Origin: Microbacteriaceae bacterium
Lineage (GTDB): Bacteria > Actinomycetota > Actinomycetes > Actinomycetales > Microbacteriaceae
NCBI GenBank assembly: GCA_026785785.1
Contig: JAJAZI010000175.1
Span: forward strand, 1 to 5,083
DNA: 5,083 bases
Direction: 5' to 3'
Position 1 is the stretch's first letter; each line of letters begins with the position of its first letter. Positions 1 through 4,973 of the stretch are shown here, in pieces. The notes under the pieces were generated by a model, which was not told the DNA's origin, ran no database searches, and saw nothing but the letters and a program-made list of their open reading frames with translations. Both the position numbers and the translations under genes were made by a program.

Positions 1-537
1 ACGCGGATGGGGCTCCCGAAGGCGCTCGTCAGCGACGACGGCGGCGGCTGGCTCGAACGCGCGACGGCGCTGCTGCTCGATGCCGGATGCGCGCCAGTGA
101 TCGTCGTACTCGGCGCCGCGGCAGACGAGGCCCGCGCGCTACTGCCGGCGGACCCCCGCATATCCGTCGTCATCGCCGACGACTGGAAGCGCGGACTGTC
201 GGCGTCGTTCGCCGCGGGGCTGCGTGCGGCAGAGCGGACGGATGCGGCCTCTGCCGCCGTCACCCTGGTCGACCTTCCGACGCTCGACCTCGCCGCCGTC
301 GAGCGGGTTCTGCGCCCCGAGCCCGGCGCTAACACTCTGCGGCAGGCCAGCTGGGACGGCCGTCCCGGGCATCCGGTGGTCATCGGCCGGGCGCACTGGG
401 CGGCGCTGCTCGCCGAGTTGTCCGGGGACGCGGGCGCTCGGGCGTACCTGCAACGGCAGGGCGCCGACATGGTCGACTGCTCCGACCTCGGCGACGGGAT
501 GGACGTCGATGCGCGCCCCGAGCGTCCGACCAGCTGA
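1..537 (+). CDS. MobA-like NTP transferase (MocA-type), 5'-truncated
   Basis: The gene is open to the left edge. The first two codons (Thr-Arg) precede an ATG at 7, giving TRMGLPKAL, the end of the classical LAAGxGxRMGxPKAL nucleotide-binding loop, so the ATG at 7 is internal and the true start lies outside. Further on there is a predicted metal-binding DLP in LVDLPTLD (about 268-288) and a GRPGHPVVI block (about 358-384), both typical of the MobA-like NTP transferase fold. The length after the loop (about 178 codons) fits the family's usual 190-200 residues. Relatives include molybdenum cofactor cytidylyltransferase MocA, which matures the cofactor of xanthine dehydrogenase, and proteins annotated nicotine blue oxidoreductase. 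The ureide-catabolic neighbours favour the MocA role, but this is inference. It converges on the Ntn hydrolase gene. Its last codons (DVDARPERPTS) are duplicated just downstream in another frame. Family confidence is high, substrate confidence moderate. Confidence 0.85.
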   Translation, partial: TRMGLPKALVSDDGGGWLERATALLLDAGCAPVIVVLGAAADEARALLPADPRISVVIADDWKRGLSASFAAGLRAAERTDAASAAVTLVDLPTLDLAAVERVLRPEPGANTLRQASWDGRPGHPVVIGRAHWAALLAELSGDAGARAYLQRQGADMVDCSDLGDGMDVDARPERPTS

Positions 538-551
538 GCACGCCCGGCACA
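502..551 (+). repeat. Direct repeat copy 1, 3' end of transferase gene
   Basis: This stretch covers the last 11 codons and stop of the transferase gene plus 14 bases beyond. It recurs 64 bp further on with 43 of 50 bases identical. It is the functional copy, providing the C-terminus DVDARPERPTS and the TGA at 535-537. Confidence 0.8.
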
Positions 552-565
552 CCCGCCGCCGGAGC

Positions 566-615
566 GACATCGATGCGCGGCCCGAGCATCCAACCAACTG
601 AACACGCCCGGCGCA
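566..615 (+). repeat. Direct repeat copy 2, duplicated gene tail
   Basis: This is the second copy of the transferase 3' end. It differs from copy 1 at 7 of 50 positions, five of them G in copy 1 versus A here. Because the spacing is 64 bp, it is shifted by one base relative to the gene, yet still spells DIDARPEHPTN and a TGA at 599-601 in its own frame. It therefore looks like a tandem duplication of a gene tail that has since drifted. The rest of the convergent gap (538-665) holds short CGCCCGGCGCA-type iterations, and I see no convincing terminator hairpin with a T-tract there. Confidence 0.75.
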
Positions 616-665
616 CGCCCGGCGCACGCCCGCCGCCCGCCCCGCCGCCGCATCCGTGCCCGGCG

Positions 666-2531
666 CTATCGCCCCGCGGCGTACCCCTGAGCGCCCCGCG
701 GGTTCGCGGCGGCGGAGAGGATGCCCGTGGCCGGGTCGCGGGACACGGACGACAGCCGGCCGAGGCTCCAGCCTCCGGCCACGACGATGCGGTGGCCGCG
801 CCCCTCCAGCTCGGCGATGACGTCGGCGCCGAGGCGGTCCTCGACGACCGACTCCTCCGGTGCCCAGACGCGCGGCCAGAATGACGACGCGAACGAGTTC
901 GTGTGCATCGCGGGGGCGTCGATCGCCTGCTGCGGCGAGTATCCGCCGACGATCGTGCGCAGCAGGTAGAGGAGCTGCCACTGGTCCTGCTGGTCGCCGC
1001 CGGGCGAGCCGAGCGCGCTGACCGGCTCTCCGTCGATGAGCACGAGGGTCGGGGTGAGCGTGGTCCGCGGGCGGCGTCCCGGCGTCAGGGTCGACGGCGA
1101 GCCGGGCTCGAGCCAGGTCATCTGCAGCCGGGATCCGAGGCAGAAGCCCAGCTCGGGGATCGTCGGCGACGACTGCAGCCAGCCTCCGGACGGCGTCGCG
1201 GAGACCATGTTGCCCGCGCGGTCGACGACGTCGATGTGGCAGGTATCGCCGCGGGTCTGCCCGGTGCGGGCGACGGTCGGTTCGCCGACGCCAGCGGCAA
1301 CGTGTCCGGCCAACGCGTTCGGTGGGGTGTACTCGGTGCGCAGCGGCGGCGAGGCCGGCTCGTGGCCGGGCAGGGCACCGGGCCGCACCTCGTGCGACGC
1401 GCGCTCGGTGATGAGGGCGCGGCGCTCGTCCGCGTAGTCAGCCGAGAGGAGGCGCCCGAGCGGCACGTCGGCGTCGCCGTAGTAGGCCTCGCGGTCGGCC
1501 ATGACGAGCTTGATCGTCTCGAGGATCGTGTGCGCCCCGAGCGCGGTGGACGGATCGAGGTGATCGTCGTCGAAGCCGTCGAGGATCATGAGCGCCTGCA
1601 GCAGTGCCGGTCCCTGGCCCCAGGCGCCGGTCTTCGCGATCGTGTGCCCGCGGAAGGTGACGGTCGTCGCGGGCTCGTAGCCGGCGCGGAAGCCGGCGAG
1701 GTCGTCGGCGGCGATGACCCCGGCATGGTCGGTGCCTGACGAGTGCCGGTGCGGCTCGCGGATGAACTCGACGATCTCCCGCGCGACGAAGCCCTCGGAC
1801 CAGGCAATCCGCGCCGCGTCGATACGGTGCTCCCGGGTGGGGCCGTTTCCGGCGCTCGCGTTCGTCGCACCCTGCTCGCTCGCCGCCACCAGGCCGGCGC
1901 CGTCCTCGCTCGCCGCGAGGAGCCGGTCGAGGCTGCGCGCCCAGGCCTCGTTCGTGATCAGCTCGCCGGGCACGGGAACCCGGCCCTGCGGCATCCACCG
2001 GTCCGCCGACGACGGCCAGTGCTCGGCGAACAGGTCGGCGACGGAGGAGATCGTGGCGCACACGTTCGCGAGCACCGGATGCCCGTTGCGGGCATAGTCG
2101 ATCGCGAACGCGAGCACGGGGCCCAGTTCCCAAGTGCCGTGGTCACGCAGCAGCAGGAGCCAGGCGTCGACCGCTCCGGGGATCGCCGCCGCGAGGGCTC
2201 CCGAGCCGGGCACGAGTTCGAGCCCCTCGGCGAGGTAGTGCTCGGTCGTCGCGGCGGCCGGGGCCGGCCCCGGGCCGCCGAGCACGATGGGCTGTCCGGG
2301 GTTCTTGGCGGTGACGAACACCCCGGTCATGTCACCGCCGGGACCGTTGAGGTGCGGCTCGACGACGTGCAGCACGAACGCCCCCGCGACCGCCGCGTCG
2401 AACGCGTTGCCGCCGCGCTCGAGCACCGCCTGCGCGGCCGCCGTCGCGAGCCAGTGGGTTGATGCCGTCATGCCGAAGGTGCCGGTGAGGTCGGGGCGTG
2501 TCGTGAAGGGATCGGGTGCGGTGTAGCTCAC
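666..2531 (-). CDS. Gamma-glutamyltransferase-like Ntn hydrolase, candidate oxamate-type amidohydrolase
   Basis: This is a 621-residue protein of the gamma-glutamyltransferase (GGT) superfamily. Members are made as proenzymes that cleave themselves before a catalytic Thr. Visible blocks are FGMTASTHWLATAAAQAVLE then GGNAFDAAVA (about 19-50), VVEPHLNGPGGD (56-67), GDTCHIDVVD (probable catalytic Thr430), PGRRPRTTLTPTL, and GSPGGD (508-513). Cleavage at Thr430 would give a 192-residue small subunit, normal for the family. No signal peptide is seen, so it is probably cytoplasmic. The (F/Y)RExAP motif, whose Arg binds the glutamyl carboxylate in true GGTs, aligns with GPGPAP (86-91), so gamma-glutamyl substrates are doubtful. 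The allantoate amidohydrolase neighbour suggests a role like HpxW, the GGT-fold oxamate amidohydrolase of Klebsiella uric acid degradation; this is inference. I chose the GTG at 2531 because family-like sequence begins there. An in-frame GTG at 2678 would add a composition-biased stretch reaching into the 63-bp repeat. A low-complexity insertion lies near residues 202-225. Confidence 0.85.
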   Translation of the reverse strand: MSYTAPDPFTTRPDLTGTFGMTASTHWLATAAAQAVLERGGNAFDAAVAGAFVLHVVEPHLNGPGGDMTGVFVTAKNPGQPIVLGGPGPAPAAATTEHYLAEGLELVPGSGALAAAIPGAVDAWLLLLRDHGTWELGPVLAFAIDYARNGHPVLANVCATISSVADLFAEHWPSSADRWMPQGRVPVPGELITNEAWARSLDRLLAASEDGAGLVAASEQGATNASAGNGPTREHRIDAARIAWSEGFVAREIVEFIREPHRHSSGTDHAGVIAADDLAGFRAGYEPATTVTFRGHTIAKTGAWGQGPALLQALMILDGFDDDHLDPSTALGAHTILETIKLVMADREAYYGDADVPLGRLLSADYADERRALITERASHEVRPGALPGHEPASPPLRTEYTPPNALAGHVAAGVGEPTVARTGQTRGDTCHIDVVDRAGNMVSATPSGGWLQSSPTIPELGFCLGSRLQMTWLEPGSPSTLTPGRRPRTTLTPTLVLIDGEPVSALGSPGGDQQDQWQLLYLLRTIVGGYSPQQAIDAPAMHTNSFASSFWPRVWAPEESVVEDRLGADVIAELEGRGHRIVVAGGWSLGRLSSVSRDPATGILSAAANPRGAQGYAAGR

Positions 2532-2659
2532 GGAGTCACTTTCGGCGGGGACGGATGCTGCAGAAACAGTCTTCCCATCATGCGCGCCCGTGGGCCCGCA
2601 ACCGCAATCGGGTGGCCCGGGCACCCGTGCGCGCGGCGCTGCGGTCGCGAACTGCCCAC
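2528..2659 (-). other. Candidate 43-codon upstream ORF starting in repeat copy A
   Basis: The GTG at 2659-2657 lies 8 nt after GGAGG in the minus-strand sense of the 63-bp repeat. It opens 43 codons with no stop and ends at TGA 2530-2528, which overlaps the GTG start of the Ntn hydrolase (GTGA). An internal ATGATG would give a 17-residue version (MMGRLFLQHPSPPKVTP). The peptide resembles nothing I know. Short open frames are common by chance at this GC content, so translation is unproven; the Shine-Dalgarno spacing and stop/start overlap are what make it worth listing. Confidence 0.2.
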
Positions 2660-2710
2660 TTATGTCCCCTCCAGACACTCAGAGGCCACCAATTCGGGCA
2701 ACTCGCACCA
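2648..2710 (-). repeat. 63-bp direct repeat, copy A (next to the Ntn hydrolase gene)
   Basis: This copy is identical over 63 bp to positions 2720-2782. On the minus strand it begins TGGTGCGAGTTGCCC and ends GGGCAGTTCG. The segments CGAGUUGCCC and GGGCAGUUCG can pair over 10 bp, with two G-U wobbles, enclosing a 38-nt interior. Inside it, UGUC and GACA can form a small hairpin whose loop (UGGAGGG) carries a Shine-Dalgarno-like GGAGG. I do not recognise it as a named family. It could be a REP-like intergenic element or a structured leader RNA module. Confidence 0.9.
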
Positions 2711-2731
2711 CCCCGGCCACGAACTGCCCAC
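2660..2731 (-). other. Candidate 23-codon ORF spanning the repeat pair
   Basis: The equivalent GTG in the other repeat copy (2731-2729), also 8 nt after GGAGG, reads 23 codons (ending ...ASECLEGT) to a TAA at 2662-2660. That stop directly abuts the GTG of the next small ORF (TAAGTG). The 72-bp repeat period is a multiple of three, so the two GTGs are in phase. Coding is speculative. Confidence 0.15.
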
Positions 2732-2782
2732 TTATGTCCCCTCCAGACACTCAGAGGCCACCAATTCGGGCAACTCGCACCA
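2720..2782 (-). repeat. 63-bp direct repeat, copy B (next to the regulator gene)
   Basis: This is the exact second copy, separated from copy A by a 9-bp linker for a 72-bp period. Perfect identity in otherwise unconstrained spacer DNA implies recent duplication or active homogenisation. In this copy the outer stem could extend by two further wobble pairs, where copy A has one Watson-Crick and one wobble pair. Confidence 0.9.
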
Positions 2783-2815
2783 TCCGGCACCAGGCACCAG
2801 GCACCAGGCACCGGA
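2783..2815 (-). terminator. Candidate stem-loop after the regulator gene, no U-tract
   Basis: In minus-strand RNA, UCCGGUGCC (2815-2807) can pair with GGUGCCGGA (2791-2783) over 9 bp, including two wobbles, around a 15-nt loop made of the microrepeat. It lies 12 nt past the stop codon of the regulator gene. No U-run follows, so it could be an attenuating or stabilising hairpin rather than a terminator. On the plus strand the two wobbles become A-C mismatches. Confidence 0.3.
2786..2812. repeat. 7-bp microrepeat (GGCACCA), 3.9 units
   Basis: There are three complete GGCACCA units and a fourth missing its last base, in perfect tandem 15 bp beyond the regulator stop codon. The minus-strand unit TGGTGCC resembles the first bases of the adjacent 63-bp repeat (TGGTGCG), so it may have arisen by slippage at that edge. 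Unit number is likely to vary between strains. Confidence 0.85.
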
Positions 2816-2827
2816 CCACCCGCCAGG

Positions 2828-3646
2828 TCAGGGCGTTTCGATCTCCCTCAGCTCCGCGTAGCGGGCGCCGATTCGGCCGATGCGCTCCCGACCGGCGCTA
2901 CCGGTGCGGGCGAGCACGGCCGCCGCGAGCAGGCTCACGACGCTCATGACTGAGGCGTAGCTGTCGAAGGGCAGCCCTGTGTCGAGCGGACACTCGATGA
3001 AGTGCGCGGAACCCGCGTGCCGCCGCGCTCCCGCATCCCCGATCAGCACAAGGGACGCCCCGCTCTCCCGCACGCCCACCGCGACGCGGGCGAAAGACTC
3101 CGGCCGCCGCCGGAAGCCGACGAGCACGACGGCGTCGTCGCGGCCCAGGCCAGCGAGCTCCTCGCCGAGGGACTGGCCCGGCTGCGGGGCGAGCGCGACG
3201 CCGGGCCTGGCCTGCGCGAGCTGCTGGCGCAGGTGCAGCGCCACCGGATAGCTGTTGCGGAACCCGACGACGAGCACCGACCCGGCCTCGGCGAGGAGCC
3301 GGGCGGGCTCGACCAGGTCGAGGGATCCGAGCGTTGCCGTGAGGTTCGCGAGCTCCCGCTCGAGATGGCCGGATGCCGATCCGCCTGCGATCGGCGCCCC
3401 GGCGCTCCGGGCGGCGCGCACATGCTCCCGCACCGCGCCCGAGTTCTCGAAGCCGAGCCGGCGGAAGAGCCTCGACACGGTCGCCTTCGAGACGCCGCTG
3501 TGGGTCGCGAGCTCGGTGGCCGTGTAGACGGCAAGGTCGCCGAGGTTGGCGAGGATGAAGTCGGCCGCGCGCTTCTCCTGCGGGGTGAGGCCGGCGTAGC
3601 CCGCGTCGATGCGCTCGCCGATGCCAGGCGCCGGGACGGTGCTCAC
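2828..3646 (-). CDS. MurR/RpiR-family transcriptional regulator (HTH + SIS domains)
   Basis: This is a 272-residue cytoplasmic DNA-binding regulator. The N-terminal RpiR-type helix-turn-helix domain (about residues 8-80) shows LTPQEKRAADFILANLGD and then the recognition segment TATELATHSGVSKATVSRLF (42-61). The C-terminal SIS (sugar isomerase) domain (about 110-245) has VLVVGFRNSYPVALHLRQQL and DDAVVLVGF, the usual phosphosugar or small-metabolite-binding fold. Length and order match the family. Lying directly after the amidohydrolase gene, it probably controls the purine/ureide cluster; its ligand cannot be read from sequence. The start is the GTG at 3646, which begins VSTVPAPGIGERI and overlaps the stop of a 20-codon ORF. 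The frame is open to 3769, but that extension is Arg/Ser/Pro-rich, overlaps the amidohydrolase gene and does not look like real protein. No good Shine-Dalgarno precedes the start, which suggests translational coupling. Confidence 0.9.
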   Translation of the reverse strand: MSTVPAPGIGERIDAGYAGLTPQEKRAADFILANLGDLAVYTATELATHSGVSKATVSRLFRRLGFENSGAVREHVRAARSAGAPIAGGSASGHLERELANLTATLGSLDLVEPARLLAEAGSVLVVGFRNSYPVALHLRQQLAQARPGVALAPQPGQSLGEELAGLGRDDAVVLVGFRRRPESFARVAVGVRESGASLVLIGDAGARRHAGSAHFIECPLDTGLPFDSYASVMSVVSLLAAAVLARTGSAGRERIGRIGARYAELREIETP

Positions 3647-3741
3647 TGAGCCGCCGGAGCCGCGGGGGTGCTCACTGCGCGGCCGGAGCCGCGGACGGTG
3701 CTCACTGCGCGACCGGAGCCGCGGGGGCGTGCTGCGCGACC
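3627..3741 (-). repeat. Four-unit tandem repeat across the amidohydrolase-regulator junction
   Basis: Four degenerate units of 27, 30, 29 and 29 bp run on the minus strand (3715-3741, 3685-3714, 3656-3684, 3627-3655). Each begins GG(T/C)CGCGCAG or a variant and ends GCGGCTCC or a variant. The last three contain CAGTGAGCACC, in which a TGA stop overlaps a GTG start. Unit 1 and the first part of unit 2 encode the amidohydrolase C-terminus (VAQHAPAAPVAQ), and unit 4 holds the regulator start. Confidence 0.85.
3643..3705 (-). other. Candidate 20-codon linking ORF between amidohydrolase and regulator
   Basis: The GTG at 3705-3703 overlaps the amidohydrolase TGA (3704-3702). It reads 20 codons (VSTVRGSGRA then VSTPAAPAAQ) to a TGA at 3645-3643, which overlaps the regulator GTG (3646-3644). 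The ORF arises from the tandem repeat: its start copies the regulator start (VST) and its end copies the amidohydrolase end (PAAPVAQ). It could let ribosomes re-initiate from one gene to the next. Coding is unproven. Confidence 0.25.
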
Positions 3742-4973
3742 AGTTCCAGCACGGCGGCCTCGAAGGCATCGAGAGCGACAGCGACGTCGTCCTCCCGCAC
3801 CGACTCGTCGGGGTGGTGGCTCACCCCGGCCGCGCAGCGGATGAAGAGCATCCCGAACTCGGTCACGGCCGACACGGCCACGCCGTCGTGCCCGGCGCGG
3901 CTGTAGAAGGCGAGCGGGTCGGCGTCGCCGGTGGAGCGGATGCCCGCGGAGACCGCCCGGCGCAGCCCGAGCCCGCAGCGCACGGCATCCGCCCGGTAGA
4001 TTTCGGTCGCCTCGAAGCTCAGCCCGCGACGGGAGCAGATCTGGGCGGCGGTCTGCTGGATCTGCTGCCAGCATCCGTCCCGCGCCTCGTCGGTCTCGGC
4101 GCGCAGGTCGAGGCTGAACTCGACCCGGCCGGGGATGACGTTCACGCCGCCGGGAAAGGCCTGCAGCCGGCCGACCGTGCCGATCGTGCCGTGGACCTTC
4201 GACAGGGCCTCGACGGCGAGGACGAGTTCGCTCGCGCCGACGAGCGCGTCGCGGCGGAGCTCGATCGGGGTGCCGCCCGCGTGTCCGGCCATGCCGGTCA
4301 TCTCGAGCGAGAATCGGCGTGCGCCCGCGATGGAGGTGACGACGGCGAGGGCACGGTCGGTGTCGTCGAGCACTCGGCCCTGTTCGATGTGCGCCTCGAG
4401 GTAGCCGACAAGTTGCTCGGGCCGGCGGAAGGCACCGGGCAGGCGGGCGGGGTCGAGTCCGAAGTCCTGGAATGCCTCGAAGAGGGTGATGCCGTCAGCA
4501 TCCGTCAGCTCCCACCAGGCCTCGTCCCAGGTGCCGGCAAGGGCGCGGCTGCCGAGCAGCGCCGTGCCGAACCGGGTGCCCTCCTCATCACTGAACGCGA
4601 CGACCTCGAGGGCGAACGGCAGTGCCCGGACGGGCCCGGCGATGCGGGCAGCGACGGCGATCGCGAGAAGCACGCCAAGCATGCCGTCGTAGCGTCCGGC
4701 GTCGGGAACTGTGTCGATGTGCGAGCCGAGCAGCAGGGCGGGCAGGCCGGGAGTGGCGCCCTCGAGGCGTCCGCATTGGTTGCCGGCGGCATCCTGCCAC
4801 GTCGACAGGCCCGCCTCGGTCATCCAGCCGGCGACCATGGCGTTGGCGGCGGCGTGCTCGGGCGAGAGGTGCACACGCTCGAGGTGCTCCGCCGAGCGGG
4901 AGATCGTCGCGAGCTCGTCGCAGCGCTCCATGATGAGGGCGGCCTCGGCGGTAGTGGGCGACGACATCGTCAT
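3702..4973 (-). CDS. allC: Allantoate amidohydrolase-type M20 family Zn-dependent hydrolase
   Basis: This 423-residue metal-dependent amidohydrolase belongs to the M20 peptidase-fold group that includes AllC (allantoate amidohydrolase), beta-ureidopropionase and N-carbamoyl-L-amino acid hydrolases. Expected metal ligands are visible: His85 in GSHIDTV, Asp96 in GRYDG, Glu130-Glu131 in SDEEGTRFG, His195 in EAHIEQG and His386 in GVSHHPDE. A dimerisation-domain GHAGGTP (230-236) and SRAGHDG (358-364) are also present. The length is normal for the family. Allantoate, giving ureidoglycine or ureidoglycolate plus ammonia and CO2, is the likely substrate, but carbamoyl amino acid hydrolases share these motifs. 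The ATG at 4973 overlaps the preceding gene's stop (ATGA); an ATG two codons later is an alternative. The last about 12 residues (Ala/Pro-rich) belong to the junction tandem repeat and are probably dispensable. Gene symbol confidence is moderate. Confidence 0.88.
   Translation of the reverse strand: MTMSSPTTAEAALIMERCDELATISRSAEHLERVHLSPEHAAANAMVAGWMTEAGLSTWQDAAGNQCGRLEGATPGLPALLLGSHIDTVPDAGRYDGMLGVLLAIAVAARIAGPVRALPFALEVVAFSDEEGTRFGTALLGSRALAGTWDEAWWELTDADGITLFEAFQDFGLDPARLPGAFRRPEQLVGYLEAHIEQGRVLDDTDRALAVVTSIAGARRFSLEMTGMAGHAGGTPIELRRDALVGASELVLAVEALSKVHGTIGTVGRLQAFPGGVNVIPGRVEFSLDLRAETDEARDGCWQQIQQTAAQICSRRGLSFEATEIYRADAVRCGLGLRRAVSAGIRSTGDADPLAFYSRAGHDGVAVSAVTEFGMLFIRCAAGVSHHPDESVREDDVAVALDAFEAAVLELVAQHAPAAPVAQ

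Larger units (their letters stand above)
2532..2827 (-). promoter_or_regulatory. Repeat-rich 296-bp spacer between regulator gene and Ntn hydrolase gene
   Basis: Reading on the minus strand from the end of the regulator gene, this spacer contains a 7-bp microrepeat able to form a hairpin, two exact 63-bp direct repeats, and about 115 bp of unique sequence before the Ntn hydrolase GTG. The last about 50 bp (2535-2585) are less GC-rich than the surroundings and include GATGGGAAGACTGTTTCTG, a plausible place for a promoter or operator. I cannot identify good -35/-10 boxes or a clear palindromic RpiR operator. No strong Shine-Dalgarno precedes the GTG at 2531 (the sequence before it is AAAGTGACTCC). 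The leader is long enough to carry regulation of the downstream gene, but that role is inference. Confidence 0.4.

Noticed and set aside
538..665. Bidirectional terminator in the convergent gap
   Set aside because: The sequence there is direct-repeat rich; I could not find inverted arms long enough for a stable hairpin, nor a T-tract on either strand.
903..1739. 278-codon plus-strand frame within the Ntn hydrolase gene
   Set aside because: Its Arg/Gly/Val-rich composition without motifs, opposite a well-supported gene, marks it as a shadow frame. The same applies to the 280-codon minus frame at 139-981 and the 239-codon plus frame at 1743-2462.
2532..2650. RpiR operator or sigma-70 promoter upstream of the Ntn hydrolase
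   Set aside because: TTGCGG-like hexamers and short symmetric stretches exist, but none has a convincing partner box or a palindrome with arms longer than about 3-4 bp.
2532..2678. N-terminal extension of the Ntn hydrolase to a GTG at 2678
   Set aside because: The extra 49 residues are composition-biased, start inside the 63-bp repeat and do not resemble the family; the family-like sequence begins at the GTG at 2531.
2648..2782. CRISPR array
   Set aside because: There are only two copies, the unit is 63 bp, the intervening linker is just 9 bp and no cas-like gene is near. This is a tandem duplication, not repeat-spacer architecture.
2648..2782. Miniature transposable element with terminal inverted repeats
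   Set aside because: The ends are imperfect inverted repeats at DNA level and I see no target-site duplication or transposase. The strand-specific wobble pairing fits an RNA structure better, though a mobile origin is not excluded.
3647..3769. N-terminal extension of the RpiR regulator to 3769
   Set aside because: The extension is an out-of-frame reading of the junction tandem repeat and of the amidohydrolase 3' end, rich in Arg/Ser/Pro, while the helix-turn-helix domain starts soon after the GTG at 3646.
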